Positions 27,031-36,149 of a stretch of 64,000 nucleotides of DNA are shown one piece after another. Below the pieces are notes generated by a model. It did not search any database and had not been told where the DNA came from. It saw nothing but the letters and a program-made list of their open reading frames with translations. Position 1 is the first letter of the stretch. Every line of letters starts with the position of its first letter. The DNA comes from Muricoccus nepalensis (GTDB lineage: Bacteria; Pseudomonadota; Alphaproteobacteria; Acetobacterales; Acetobacteraceae), in contig NZ_RCZP01000021.1 of the NCBI RefSeq assembly GCF_006438825.1, positions 28,076 through 92,075 on the forward strand, in the 5' to 3' direction. Made by a program: the position numbers and the translations under genes.

Positions 27031-28800
27031 ATGGTCAAGCTGCGCAGCCAGGCATGGTTCGACGATCCCCACGACCCCGGCATGACGGCGCTCTACCTCG
27101 AGCGCTACCTCAACTACGGCATCACGCGCGCCGAGCTCCAGTCCGGCCGTCCCATCATCGGCATCGCCCAGACCGGCAGCGACCTCGCGCCCTGCAACCG
27201 CCACCACCTGATGCTGGCCGAGCGCGTGAAGGCCGGCATCCGCGAGGCCGGCGGCATTCCCATGGAATTCCCGGTCCACCCGATCCAGGAGACGGGCAAG
27301 CGGCCGACGGCCGCGCTGGACCGCAATCTCGCCTATCTGGGCCTCGTGGAGGTGCTGTTCGGCTACCCGCTCGACGGCGTGGTGCTGACGACCGGCTGCG
27401 ACAAGACGACGCCCGCCTGCCTCATGGCGGCGGCGACGGTGAACATGCCGGCTATCGTCCTCTCGGGCGGGCCGATGCTGGACGGGCATTGGAAGGGGCG
27501 GCTGGCCGGCAGCGGCACGATCATCTGGGAGGGGCGGCAGCGCCTGGCGGCCGGCGAGATCGACTACGGCGAGTTCATGGACATGGCCGCGGCCTCGGCG
27601 CCGAGCGTCGGCCACTGCAACACCATGGGCACCGCGCTCTCGATGAACTCGCTGGCGGAGGCGCTCGGCATGAGCATTCCGACCTGCGCCTCCATCCCCG
27701 CGCCCTACCGCGAGCGCGGGCAGATGGCCTACCGCACGGGGCTGCGCATCGTCGACATGGTGCGGGAAGACCTGACCCCGCGGAAGGTGATGACGAAGGA
27801 GGCCTTCGAGAACGCGATCCTCGTGGCGTCCGCCATCGGCGCCTCCACCAACGCGCCGCCGCACCTCATCGCCATCGCGCGCCATGTCGGCGTGGAGCTG
27901 TCGCTCGAGGACTGGCAGCGCGTGGGGCACGACGTGCCGATGCTCGTGAACTGCCAGCCGGCCGGCCAGTATCTCGGCGAGGCCTTCCACCGCGCGGGCG
28001 GCGTGCCCGCCGTCATGCGCGAGCTGCTCGACGCCGGGCTGCTGCGCGGCGGCGCGCTGAGCGTCACCGGCCGCACCGTCGCCGAGGAGATGGCTGGCGC
28101 GGAGTCGCAGGACCGCGACGTGATCCGCCCCTTCACCGAGCCCCTGATGACCGAGGCGGGCATGCTGGTGATGAGCGGGAACCTCTTCGACTCCGGCGTC
28201 ATGAAGACGAGCGTCATCTCGCCCGAGTTCCGCGCCCGCTACCTCTCCAACCCGGATGACCTCGACGCCTTCGAGGGGCGCGCGATCGTCTTCGAGGGGC
28301 CGGAGGACTATCACCACCGGATCAACGAGCCCTCGCTGCAGATCGACGAAGGCTGCATCCTCTTCATCCGCAACTGCGGGCCGGTCGGCTATCCCGGCTC
28401 GGCGGAGGTGGTGAACATGCAGCCGCCGGACGAGCTGATCCGGCGCGGCGTGCACGCGCTGGCCTGCATCGGCGACGGGCGGCAGAGCGGCACCTCGGCC
28501 AGCCCCTCGATCCTCAACGTCTCGCCCGAGGCGGCGGCGGGGGGCAACCTCGCCATCCTCCACACCGGGGACCGCGTGCGGGTGGACCTGCCGAAGCGCC
28601 GCGTGGACCTGCTCGTCTCCGACGACGAGATCGCGGCGCGGCGCGCGGCCCTGCCGCCGCTGAAGCTGAACAACCAGACGCCCTGGCAGGCGCTCTACCG
28701 CGGGACCGTCGGGCAGCTCTCCACCGGGGCCTGCATGGAGGACACGGTGGCCTACCAGGACCTCGTGCACACGGCGGGCCTGCCGCGCAACTCGCACTAG
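27031..28800 (+). CDS. IlvD/Edd-family sugar-acid dehydratase
   Basis: 589 residues, closest in layout to the L-arabinonate/xylonate/gluconate dehydratases of the IlvD/Edd family, which remove water from an aldonate to give a 2-keto-3-deoxy acid. The three cluster ligands are seen as C55 (DLAPCNRH), C123 ([10 protein letters not shown]) and C196 (GHCNTMG), as in the [2Fe-2S] members. A Mg/Ser region ([16 protein letters not shown]) is near 490. With a KDG kinase and a KDPG aldolase in the same operon, a hexonate substrate such as gluconate or galactonate fits better than a pentonate. A plain dihydroxy-acid dehydratase of branched-chain synthesis is unlikely in this context. Confidence 0.92.
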   Translation: MVKLRSQAWFDDPHDPGMTALYLERYLNYGITRAELQSGRPIIGIAQTGSDLAPCNRHHLMLAERVKAGIREAGGIPMEFPVHPIQETGKRPTAALDRNLAYLGLVEVLFGYPLDGVVLTTGCDKTTPACLMAAATVNMPAIVLSGGPMLDGHWKGRLAGSGTIIWEGRQRLAAGEIDYGEFMDMAAASAPSVGHCNTMGTALSMNSLAEALGMSIPTCASIPAPYRERGQMAYRTGLRIVDMVREDLTPRKVMTKEAFENAILVASAIGASTNAPPHLIAIARHVGVELSLEDWQRVGHDVPMLVNCQPAGQYLGEAFHRAGGVPAVMRELLDAGLLRGGALSVTGRTVAEEMAGAESQDRDVIRPFTEPLMTEAGMLVMSGNLFDSGVMKTSVISPEFRARYLSNPDDLDAFEGRAIVFEGPEDYHHRINEPSLQIDEGCILFIRNCGPVGYPGSAEVVNMQPPDELIRRGVHALACIGDGRQSGTSASPSILNVSPEAAAGGNLAILHTGDRVRVDLPKRRVDLLVSDDEIAARRAALPPLKLNNQTPWQALYRGTVGQLSTGACMEDTVAYQDLVHTAGLPRNSH

Positions 28801-28806
28801 CGCGGC

Positions 28807-29889
28807 ATGCCCGCGCCCCCGCTTCCCGCCCGACGGGGCCGGCTCACGCTGCGCGAGGTCGCGGCGCGGGCGGGGGTGTCGCGGGCCACCGCCTCCCTCG
28901 TGCTGCGGGAGAGCCCGCTGGTGGCGGCGGAGACGCGGGCGCGGGTGCGGGCGGCGGTGGACGCGCTCGGCTACACCTACAACCGCGGCGCCGCGACGCT
29001 GCGCGCCCGCCGCTCGATGACGATCGGGCTGCTGGTGACAGAGCTGACCAATCCCTTCTTCGCCGAGCTTGCGCTGGGCGTGGACGCGGTGATGGACGCG
29101 GCGGGCTACGTCTCCTTCCTGGTGGGCACGGAGGAGTGCCTCGGCCGGCAGGAGCGCTTCCTCCGCCGCATGCGGGAGCAGGGGGTGGACGGCGTGGTGC
29201 TCTGCCCCGCCGCCGGCACCGCGCCCGAGCTGATCCGCCGGCTGCAGGAGTGGCGGATGCCCTGCGTGCAGGCCATGCGCCAGGTCCTGCCCGGCGCCGG
29301 CGAGGCGGAGGGCGACCACGCGGCGGCCGACAACCGCTTCGGGGTGGAGCAGGTGGTGGAGCACCTGGTCGGCCTCGGCCACCGGCGCATCGCCTATGTC
29401 GGGGGAGAGCTGAGCCACTCCGTCAGCCGCGCGCGCCGCGCGGGCTTCGAGGCCGCGATGCGTCGCCACGGCCTCGACACGGGCCCGCTGCTGAAGGGGC
29501 CGCCCACGCGCCACGCCGGCGCCGAGGCGATCGGTGCGCTGCTGGACGGGCCGCGGCCGCCGACGGCCGTGGTCTGCTTCAACGACCTCGTGGCCTTCGG
29601 CGTGATGCTGGGCCTCGAGCGCCGCGGCCTGCGCGCCGGGCGCGACATGGCCGTGACGGGCGTGGACGACCTGCCCGAGGCCGCGCTGCGCGAGCCCGGC
29701 CTGACCACCGTCGCCACCCTGCCGCGGCTGGTGGGGGAGGAGGCGGGACGGCTGCTGCTGCGCCGCATCGCCGATCCGGACCGCCCGCCGGAGCGGGTGA
29801 TCTTGCCCGCGCGGCTGGTGGTGCGCGGCTCCTGCGGGGCGCGGGCCGCGCGGGAAGCGGGCGCGGTCCTCGAGGAGGCGGTTCCATGA
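28807..29889 (+). CDS. LacI-family repressor of the hexonate operon
   Basis: 360 residues. The helix-turn-helix LTLREVAARAGVSRATASLVL is at 13-33, followed by the hinge and a periplasmic-binding-protein-like sensor domain with ELTNPFFAELALGVD and VTGVDDLPEA. It starts six bases after the dehydratase stop and overlaps the kinase gene by four bases, so it is made with the enzymes it probably controls. LacI-family proteins usually bind palindromes with a central CG, and such sites sit in both divergent promoters at 26810 and 26963. The inducer is probably the aldonate or its 2-keto-3-deoxy product. Confidence 0.92.
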   Translation: MPAPPLPARRGRLTLREVAARAGVSRATASLVLRESPLVAAETRARVRAAVDALGYTYNRGAATLRARRSMTIGLLVTELTNPFFAELALGVDAVMDAAGYVSFLVGTEECLGRQERFLRRMREQGVDGVVLCPAAGTAPELIRRLQEWRMPCVQAMRQVLPGAGEAEGDHAAADNRFGVEQVVEHLVGLGHRRIAYVGGELSHSVSRARRAGFEAAMRRHGLDTGPLLKGPPTRHAGAEAIGALLDGPRPPTAVVCFNDLVAFGVMLGLERRGLRAGRDMAVTGVDDLPEAALREPGLTTVATLPRLVGEEAGRLLLRRIADPDRPPERVILPARLVVRGSCGARAAREAGAVLEEAVP

Positions 29890-30836
29890 GCGGTCCCCGC
29901 GTGGCCTGCCTCGGCGAGTGCATGATCGAGCTGCGCGAGCGCCCGGACGGGCTGCTGGCGCGCGCCTTTGGGGGCGACACGCTGAACACGGCCGTCTATC
30001 TCGCCCGCCTCGGCGCCGGCGTGGACTACGCGACGGCGCTGGGCGACGACGCGCACAGCGAGGCGATGGTCCGCGCCTGGGAGGAGGAGGGGGTCGGCAC
30101 CGGCCTCGTGCTGCGCCTGCCCGGCCGGCTCCCCGGCCTCTACCTCATCCAGACCGACAGCCAGGGCGAGCGGCGCTTCTCCTACTGGCGCGACCAGGCG
30201 CCGGTGCGGCAGCTCTTCGAGCAGGCGGAGACGCCGCGGGTCGAGGCCGGGCTGGAGGCGGCGGGGCTCGTCTATCTCTCCGGCATCACCCTCTCCCTCT
30301 TTCGCGGCGCCGCCCGCGCGCGTCTCTTCGCGGTGCTGGAGGCGGTGCGCGCGCGGGGCGGCGCCGTCGCCTTCGACAGCAACTTCCGCCCCCGCGGCTG
30401 GCCGGACGCGGCGGAGGCCCGCGCCGCCTACGACCGCGCGATCGGCCTCAGCACCACGGTGCTGGCGGGGGTGGAAGACTTTACCCTCCTCGACGGCGCG
30501 GCGACGCCGGAGGGGCTGATCGCGCGCCTGCGCGCGGCGGGGGTCGGGGAGGTGGTGGTCAAGCTGGCCGAGCCCGGCTGCATCGTCGCCCCCGCCGGCC
30601 GCGAGACGCCGGTGCCCCCGCCCGCCCCGGTGAAGCCCGTGGACACCACCGGCGCGGGCGACAGCTTCGCCGCCGCCTACCTCGCCGCCCGCCTGCGCGG
30701 CGCCTCGCCCGAGGCGGCGGCGCTGGCCGGGCACCGCCTGGCGGGCGTCGTCGTCCAGCATCCCGGGGCCATCATCCCGCGCGAGGCCATGCCCGCCGGC
30801 ATCCTGGTTCCCCCCAGCCCCCTGGAGCCCGCATGA
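29886..30836 (+). CDS. kdgK: 2-keto-3-deoxygluconate kinase (PfkB family)
   Basis: 316 residues. PfkB signatures are complete: GGDTLNTAVYLARLG near 29-43, DSNFRPRGW at 164-172, which is typical of KDG kinases, and TTGAGDSFAAA with the catalytic base D259 at 254-264. It phosphorylates 2-keto-3-deoxygluconate at C6 to KDPG. The ATG at 29886 overlaps the LacI stop (ATGA) and its own stop overlaps the aldolase start, giving a tightly coupled order of repressor, kinase, aldolase. A fructokinase role is less likely given the neighbours. Confidence 0.9.
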   Translation: MSGPRVACLGECMIELRERPDGLLARAFGGDTLNTAVYLARLGAGVDYATALGDDAHSEAMVRAWEEEGVGTGLVLRLPGRLPGLYLIQTDSQGERRFSYWRDQAPVRQLFEQAETPRVEAGLEAAGLVYLSGITLSLFRGAARARLFAVLEAVRARGGAVAFDSNFRPRGWPDAAEARAAYDRAIGLSTTVLAGVEDFTLLDGAATPEGLIARLRAAGVGEVVVKLAEPGCIVAPAGRETPVPPPAPVKPVDTTGAGDSFAAAYLAARLRGASPEAAALAGHRLAGVVVQHPGAIIPREAMPAGILVPPSPLEPA

Positions 30837-31474
30837 CCACGCCCAACCCGACGGCCGACCTCCTGCGCGCGGCGCGGATCGTGCCGGTGCTGACCATCCG
30901 CGACGCCGCCCAGGCCGTGCCGCTCGCCCGCGCGCTGGTGGCCGGCGGGGTGACCACGCTGGAGGTGACGCTGCGCACCGAGGCCGGCGCCAAGGCCGCC
31001 GAGGCCATCATGGCGGAAGTGCCGGGTGCGGTCGTCGGGCTGGGCACGGTGCTGGCCCGGCGCGACCTTCTCCTCGCGCGCCAGCTCGGCGTCACCTTCG
31101 CCTTCTCGCCGGGGGCCACGCCCGAGCTGCTGGACGCGGCGGCGGAGGACGGCATCCCCTTCGTGCCGGGCATCGCCACGGCCTCGGAGCTGATGGCCGC
31201 CGCCGCGCGCGGCTTCACGACGGTGAAGCTCTTCCCAGCCGCGCAGCTCGGCGGGATCGGCGCGCTGAAGGCGCTCGGCGCGCCCTTCCCCGAGGCGCGC
31301 TTCTGCCCCACGGGCGGCATCAGCGAGGAGGAGATGCGCGACTACCTCGCCCTGCCCAACGTGGTGGCGGTCGGCGGCTCCTGGCTGGCCCCGGCGGCCG
31401 AGGTGGCGGCGGGGGAGTGGGAGGCGATTGAGGCGCGGGCCCGGCGCTCCATGGAGCGGGCCGGCCCGCGGTAG
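30833..31474 (+). CDS. eda: KDPG/KHG aldolase
   Basis: 213 residues, the standard size of this class I aldolase, which splits KDPG into pyruvate and glyceraldehyde 3-phosphate. The Schiff-base lysine is K132 in TTVKLFPAAQLGG, and the acid/base glutamate is E44 in TTLEVTLRT. Conserved GTV (71-73), PGATPELL and PTGGI segments are present. The ATG at 30833 overlaps the kinase stop by four bases. It completes a short route from aldonate to central metabolism with the dehydratase and kinase. The gene ends 21 bases before a convergent regulator. Confidence 0.95.
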   Translation: MTTPNPTADLLRAARIVPVLTIRDAAQAVPLARALVAGGVTTLEVTLRTEAGAKAAEAIMAEVPGAVVGLGTVLARRDLLLARQLGVTFAFSPGATPELLDAAAEDGIPFVPGIATASELMAAAARGFTTVKLFPAAQLGGIGALKALGAPFPEARFCPTGGISEEEMRDYLALPNVVAVGGSWLAPAAEVAAGEWEAIEARARRSMERAGPR

Positions 31475-31495
31475 GGGCCCCTTGCCCGCCCGCAG

Positions 31496-32551
31496 CTAAA
31501 GGGACCCGGCGTCGCCTTCCCCGGCGCGCGGCGGCCCGGAGGATCCCCGCTCCACCAGCGTGGGCGCCAGCACGACCGCGCCGGCCGGCGCGCCCTGGTG
31601 GATGCGGTCCAGCAGCAGCCGCGCGGCCCGGCGGCCCATCTCCTCGTGCGGGATGCGCACCGTGGTGAGCGGCGGCTCGATCATGTCCACGAGCGGCATG
31701 TCGTTGTGGCCGGTGACGGAGATCGCCGCGGGGATGCGGAGCCCGGCGCGGCGGCAGGCGTCGTAGGCCCCGAGCGCCAGGAGGTCGTTCGCGCAGGCCA
31801 GCGCCGTGACCCCCGGGCAGCGCGCGAGGAGGAGGGAGGCCGCGGCCTCGCCCTCGGCGCGGCCATAGGCGGTCGCGGCCTCGACCCAGCCCGGCGGGAC
31901 CGGCAGCCCCAGCGCCGCCATCGCCTCCTCGAAGCCCTCCCGCCGCTGCAGGCCGGTCGAGAGGGGGGCGGGGCCGCCGACATGGGCGATGCGGCGGTGG
32001 CCGAGCGCGGCCAGGTGCCGCACGGCGAGCGCCATGCCCGCGCGGTCGTCGGATACGACGGCCGGAACCCCTTCCCCGCCGCTGCGGTTGATCAGCACGG
32101 CGGGCAGGCCGCGCGCGAGGCAGGCGGCGAGGGCGGGGTCGTCGCGCAGCGAGACGGTGGCCAGGAGCAGCCCGTCCACCCGCCGGGCGGCCAGCTCGGC
32201 CACGAACTCGGCCGCGCGCTCCGGGTCGTCCCCGGGGTCCGCGACGAGGAGGGCGTGGCCGTCCTCGGCCAGGGCGGCGGCGGCGGCGGCCAGGATCGGG
32301 GCAAAGACCGGGTTGGCGATGCCCGGCACGAGCGCGCCTACGAGGCGCGAGCGCCCGGTGCGGAGCGACATGGCCGCCGCGTCCGGCCGGTAGCCCAGCC
32401 GCGCCGCCGCCTCCTGCACCCGGCCGGCGGCGGGGGCGGCGACGAGGTGGCGGGTGGCGGGGTTGAGCGCGCGGGAGGCGGTCGAGGGGTGCACGCCCGC
32501 CTCGTCGGCCACGCGGCGCAGGTTCACCGAGCGGGGGGTTGGAGTCGTCAT
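31496..32551 (-). CDS. LacI-family regulator divergent from the dioxygenase operon
   Basis: 351 residues from the ATG at 32551. The helix-turn-helix VNLRRVADEAGVHPSTASRAL is at 9-29, followed by a sensor domain with GIANPVFAPILAAAAAALAEDG and SVTGHNDMPLVDMIEPPLTTV. A longer open frame extends upstream into the divergent gene but begins without a sensible ribosome site. The 76-base gap to the divergent dioxygenase start holds a CG-centred palindrome at 32593-32606 overlapping a good -10, so it probably represses that operon and perhaps itself. The effector is unknown. Confidence 0.9.
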   Translation of the reverse strand: MTTPTPRSVNLRRVADEAGVHPSTASRALNPATRHLVAAPAAGRVQEAAARLGYRPDAAAMSLRTGRSRLVGALVPGIANPVFAPILAAAAAALAEDGHALLVADPGDDPERAAEFVAELAARRVDGLLLATVSLRDDPALAACLARGLPAVLINRSGGEGVPAVVSDDRAGMALAVRHLAALGHRRIAHVGGPAPLSTGLQRREGFEEAMAALGLPVPPGWVEAATAYGRAEGEAAASLLLARCPGVTALACANDLLALGAYDACRRAGLRIPAAISVTGHNDMPLVDMIEPPLTTVRIPHEEMGRRAARLLLDRIHQGAPAGAVVLAPTLVERGSSGPPRAGEGDAGSL

Positions 32552-32568
32552 TGGCGGCAAGATAGCAG

Positions 32569-32606
32569 TTGCGCGCCCCGCATCAGCGCCTCTACAATCG
32601 ATTGCA
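32569..32606 (+). promoter_or_regulatory. Promoter and LacI-type operator of the dioxygenase operon
   Basis: A weak -35 TTGCGC (32569-32574) and a strong -10 TACAAT (32593-32598) are 18 bases apart. The -10 is part of the palindrome CAATCGATTG (32595-32604), extended with one mismatch to 32593-32606. Binding here would cover the -10 and the start site. RNA would begin near 32605, some 20 bases before the GTG start. Confidence 0.65.
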
Positions 32607-32627
32607 GAGAATTTGGGAGGGCGCTCC

Positions 32628-33512
32628 GTGATCATCAACGGCGAAGCCATGGTCACCCCGGCGGTGCTGGAGGCGATGGCCGGCACGAAGGACGAGCGGC
32701 TGCGGGAGGTCACCGCGGCCCTCGTCCGGCACCTGCACGCCTTCATCCGGGAGGTGCGGCCGAGCGAGGAGGAGTGGGAGTTCGGCGTGGATTTCCTCGG
32801 CCGCATCGGCCAGGCGAACAGCCCGACGCACAACGAGGGCGTGCTCTTCTCGGACGCGGTCGGGGTCTCCACGCTGGTGTGCCTGCTGAACAACGGGGCA
32901 GACGGCGCTACCGAGACGGCGGCGGCGCTGCTCGGGCCCTTCTGGCGGGACAACTCGCCGGCGGTGGAGGACGGCGGCAGCATCGTGCGCGGGCCGACGC
33001 CGGGGCCGAAGCTCTTCGCGAACTGCCAGGTGCTCTCGGGCGGGAAGCCGGTCGCGGGCGCGCGGGTGGATGTCTGGCACTCCTCGCCAGAGGGGGTCTA
33101 CGAGAACCAGGACCCGGACATGGCCGACATGAACCTTCGCGGCCGCTTCACGACCGACGCGGAGGGGCGGTTCCGCTTCACCTCGGTCAAGCCCGCGGGC
33201 TACCCGGTGCCGACGGACGGCCCCACGGGCGACCTGCTGCGGGCCCAGGGGCGGCATCCCTTCCGCCCCGCCCACCTGCATTTCCTCGCCTACAAGCCCG
33301 GGCTGAAGACGCTCATCACCCAGGTCTTCGTCGATGACGACGAGCACCTGGAGAGCGACGTGGTCTTCGGCGTCACCCAGGCGCTGGTCGGCGGCTACGT
33401 GCGCGGCGAGGGGCCGGCGCCGGACGGGAGCGAGGGAGAGTGGTGGTCGCTCGACTACACCTTCCACATGGAGCCGGGTGATTCCCGCCTGCCGGTGCCC
33501 CCGATCCAATGA
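32628..33512 (+). CDS. Intradiol ring-cleavage dioxygenase (hydroxyquinol/catechol 1,2-dioxygenase)
   Basis: 294 residues. The start is GTG at 32628, preceded at seven bases by GGGAGG. The N-terminal helical linker domain and GPFWRDNSP motif (103-111) are those of catechol/hydroxyquinol dioxygenases. All four Fe(III) ligands can be placed: Y158 (EGVYENQ), Y192 (PAGYPVPTDG), H216 and H218 (RPAHLHF). The enzyme opens an ortho-dihydroxy ring between the hydroxyls, giving muconate or maleylacetate. The length and the PTDGPTGDLL segment lean towards hydroxyquinol. A matching maleylacetate reductase lies at 21599, and the SDR gene follows with a four-base overlap. Confidence 0.9.
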   Translation: MIINGEAMVTPAVLEAMAGTKDERLREVTAALVRHLHAFIREVRPSEEEWEFGVDFLGRIGQANSPTHNEGVLFSDAVGVSTLVCLLNNGADGATETAAALLGPFWRDNSPAVEDGGSIVRGPTPGPKLFANCQVLSGGKPVAGARVDVWHSSPEGVYENQDPDMADMNLRGRFTTDAEGRFRFTSVKPAGYPVPTDGPTGDLLRAQGRHPFRPAHLHFLAYKPGLKTLITQVFVDDDEHLESDVVFGVTQALVGGYVRGEGPAPDGSEGEWWSLDYTFHMEPGDSRLPVPPIQ

Positions 33513-34249
33513 GCGCGCTGCAGGGAAAGACCGCCGTCATCCTCGGCGGCTCCGGCGGCATCGGCGCCGCGACGGCACGGGCGCTGGCCGGGGCGGGCGC
33601 CTCGGTCATCGTCAGCTACCGCGGCCGGGAGGCGGAGGCGCGCGCGCTGGTCGCCTCGCTGCCGGGGGAGGGCCACGACGCGCGCCCGGCCTCCATGGAG
33701 GACCGGGCCTCGATCGAGGCGCTGGCCGCGGACGTTGCGCGGAGCCACGGGCGCTGCGACGTGCTGGTGAACAGCGCGGGCTTCACCCGGGCCATTGCCC
33801 ACGCCGACCTCGACGCGCTGGACGACGACTTCCTCGATTCCATGTGGCGCGTGAACTGGCGCGGGCCGCTCGCCGCCGTGCGGGCCTTCCGCCCGCTGCT
33901 CGAGACGTCCGAGGGGCTGGTCGTGAACATCTCCTCCATCGCGGGGCTGAACGGCTCGGGCTCGAACCTCGTCTACGCCGCGGTGAAGGCGGCGACGGAC
34001 AGCCTGACGAAGTCCCTGGCGCGCGCGCTGGCGCCGGCGGTGCGGGTGATGTCGGTCTCGCCGGGCGTGGTGGAGACAGGCTTCGTGCCGGGGCGCGGGC
34101 CGGAGGCGAACGCGAAGCTCGCGCCCTCCATCCCGCTGAAGCGCGTGGCGCAGCCGGAGGACGTGGCGAACGCCGTCCTCGCCTGCGCGACGCTCCTGAC
34201 CTATTCCACGGGATCGCTGATCCTCGTCGACGGAGGGCGTGCGCTGTGA
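33509..34249 (+). CDS. SDR-family oxidoreductase, FabG-like, in BKACE operon A
   Basis: 246 residues of a classical short-chain dehydrogenase. The nucleotide loop GGSGGIGAATA is at about 11-21, the catalytic Ser lies in NISSIAGLNGSGS near 140, and the YAAVK catalytic Tyr/Lys pair is near 155-159. SVSPGVVETGF and a C-terminal LILVDGGRAL complete the family pattern. It would reduce or oxidise a keto/hydroxy group with NAD(P). It overlaps both neighbours by four bases, and the next gene is a beta-keto acid cleavage enzyme, so it may make the beta-keto acid from a 3-hydroxy acid. The substrate is not known. Confidence 0.93.
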   Translation: MSALQGKTAVILGGSGGIGAATARALAGAGASVIVSYRGREAEARALVASLPGEGHDARPASMEDRASIEALAADVARSHGRCDVLVNSAGFTRAIAHADLDALDDDFLDSMWRVNWRGPLAAVRAFRPLLETSEGLVVNISSIAGLNGSGSNLVYAAVKAATDSLTKSLARALAPAVRVMSVSPGVVETGFVPGRGPEANAKLAPSIPLKRVAQPEDVANAVLACATLLTYSTGSLILVDGGRAL

Positions 34250-35130
34250 GGTCCATTCGGGACGAGGTCTTCATCACCTGCGCGGTGACAGGCAACCTGA
34301 CCACGCGCGAGCAGCACCCCGGGCTGCCGGTCACGCCCGAGGAGATCGCCGACGCCGCCCTGGCCGCGGCGGAGGAGGGCGCGGCGGTCGTGCACCTGCA
34401 CGTGCGCGACCCCGCCACCGGCAAGCCGAGCATGGCGCTGGAATACTACCAGGACGTGGTCGCGCGCATCCGCGGCCGCAACAAGGACCTCATCATCAAC
34501 CTCACCACCGGCCCCGGCGGCCGCTTCGTGGTGGGGGAGGAGGACCCGAAGGTGGCGGGCCCTGGCACGACGCTGACCACGCCGGAGATCCGAACGGCGC
34601 ACGTCACCGCGCTCCGGCCGGACATCGCGACGCTCGACCTCAACACGATGAATTCCGGGCGCGAGGTGGTGATCAACACGCCGCGCAACGTCCGCCGCAT
34701 GGCCGCCTTCCTGCGGGAGGCCGGGGCGGTGCCGGAGATCGAGCTCTTCAATTCCGGCGACATCGCCCTCATGCGCGACATGCTGGCCGATGGCAGCCTG
34801 GCCGCGCCCGCGCTCACCTCCTTCGTCATGGGCGTGAAGTACGGCTTCCAGCCCTCGCCGGAGACGGTGATCTACGCGCGCAACCTGCTGCCCGCGGACG
34901 CGCAGTTCACCGCCATCGGCATCGGCCGCAGCGCCTTCCCTATGGTCGCGCAGTCGGTCCTGGCGGGCGGCCACGCGCGCGTCGGGCTGGAGGACGCGAC
35001 GATGATCGCGCGCGGCGTGCTCGCCCCCTCCAACGCCGCCATGGTCGAGAAGGCGCGGCGGATGGTGGAGGACCTCGGACCGCGCGTCATCGGCCCCGCC
35101 CGCGCGCGCGAAATCATCGGCCTGTCCTGA
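34246..35130 (+). CDS. Beta-keto acid cleavage enzyme (BKACE, DUF849), copy A
   Basis: 294 residues. GTG at 34246 overlaps the SDR stop (GTGA). The fold signature is clear: FITCAVTGNL at 9-18, zinc ligands H50 and H52 in VVHLHVRDPATGKPS, and a third ligand E249 in RVGLEDATM. BKACEs condense a beta-keto acid with acetyl-CoA and split it into acetoacetate and a new CoA ester; 3-keto-5-aminohexanoate and dehydrocarnitine are known substrates. A second BKACE, copy B, occurs at 55455, also with an SDR, a small cupin and a Bug receptor. The substrate of copy A is unknown. Confidence 0.93.
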   Translation: MRSIRDEVFITCAVTGNLTTREQHPGLPVTPEEIADAALAAAEEGAAVVHLHVRDPATGKPSMALEYYQDVVARIRGRNKDLIINLTTGPGGRFVVGEEDPKVAGPGTTLTTPEIRTAHVTALRPDIATLDLNTMNSGREVVINTPRNVRRMAAFLREAGAVPEIELFNSGDIALMRDMLADGSLAAPALTSFVMGVKYGFQPSPETVIYARNLLPADAQFTAIGIGRSAFPMVAQSVLAGGHARVGLEDATMIARGVLAPSNAAMVEKARRMVEDLGPRVIGPARAREIIGLS

Positions 35131-35144
35131 AGGGGCCCGCGACC

Positions 35145-36149
35145 ATGTCAGCTTCCCTCAAGCCCCGGCGCCGCAGCGGCCCGGGACTGCGCATCGAGGC
35201 CAAGGCCGCGGGCCCGGCGGCGCTCGGCCTGACTCACGCCGACGTCTCGCCCGACCTGCCGCCCGGCTGGTGCCTGGTGGAGGTGGCGGCGGCGGGGGTG
35301 AACCCGTCCGACGTCAAGGCGCTGATGGGCGTCATGCCCAAGGCGGTGTTCCCGCGCACGCCGGGCCGCGACTTCGCAGGAAGCGTGGTGGAGGGCCCGG
35401 CCGAGATGATCGGGCGCGAGGTCTGGGGCTCCGGCGGCGATGTCGGCATCTCCCGCGACGGCAGCCACGCCAGCCTGCTCGCCCTGCCGCCGGACGCGAT
35501 CTTCGCCAAGCCGCGCAACCTGTCGATGCGTGAGGCCGCGGCCACCGGCGTCCCCTTCGTCACGGCGGAGGTCGGTTTCCGCGAGGCGGGCGGCGTGAGG
35601 GCGGGGCAGGTGGTGCTCGTGCTCGGCGCCAACGGACGCGTGGGGCAGGCCGCCTGCCGGATCGCGCGGGCGGCCGGCGCGCGGGTCTTCGCGGGCGTGC
35701 GGCGGCCGGGCCTTTCGGTGGAGGGCGCGGAGGCCGTGCTCGACAGCGAGACGGGCGACGTGGCCGCGGCGGTCCGCGCGGCGACCGGCGGGCACGGCGC
35801 CGACCTCGTCTTCAACTGCGTCGGCTCGCCCTGGTTCGCGGCGGGCAACGCGGCCATGGCGCACGGGGCCACGCAGGTCTTCATCGCGACCCTCGACCGC
35901 GCCGTGCCCTTCGACATCTTTGCCTTCTACCGCGGGCAGCACCGCTACGTCGGCGTGGACACGCTGGCGCTCTCGGCCGCGGAGACGGGCGCGGTGCTGG
36001 AGGCGCTGCGGCCGGGCTTCGAGTCCGGCGCGCTGACGCCCTACGAGATCGAGCCCGACTTCGTCTTCCCCCTGGCCCGCGCGGAGGAGGCCTACCGCAT
36101 CGTCCTCGGCGGCGCGCCCCAGCGCGTGCTGCTGGAGATGGGCGCGTGA
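35145..36149 (+). CDS. Zinc-free medium-chain reductase (quinone oxidoreductase-like)
   Basis: 334 residues of the MDR superfamily. Residues about 40-130 form a GroES-like domain with VAAAGVNPSDVKALMG, and the Rossmann domain has GANGRVGQAACRIA near 165-178. The Cys/His ligands of zinc alcohol dehydrogenases are absent, which points to the quinone oxidoreductase/enoyl reductase branch using NADPH. It sits 14 bases after BKACE copy A and overlaps the cupin gene by four bases. In the pathway it could reduce an unsaturated CoA ester or enone intermediate, but no substrate residue is diagnostic. Confidence 0.88.
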   Translation: MSASLKPRRRSGPGLRIEAKAAGPAALGLTHADVSPDLPPGWCLVEVAAAGVNPSDVKALMGVMPKAVFPRTPGRDFAGSVVEGPAEMIGREVWGSGGDVGISRDGSHASLLALPPDAIFAKPRNLSMREAAATGVPFVTAEVGFREAGGVRAGQVVLVLGANGRVGQAACRIARAAGARVFAGVRRPGLSVEGAEAVLDSETGDVAAAVRAATGGHGADLVFNCVGSPWFAAGNAAMAHGATQVFIATLDRAVPFDIFAFYRGQHRYVGVDTLALSAAETGAVLEALRPGFESGALTPYEIEPDFVFPLARAEEAYRIVLGGAPQRVLLEMGA

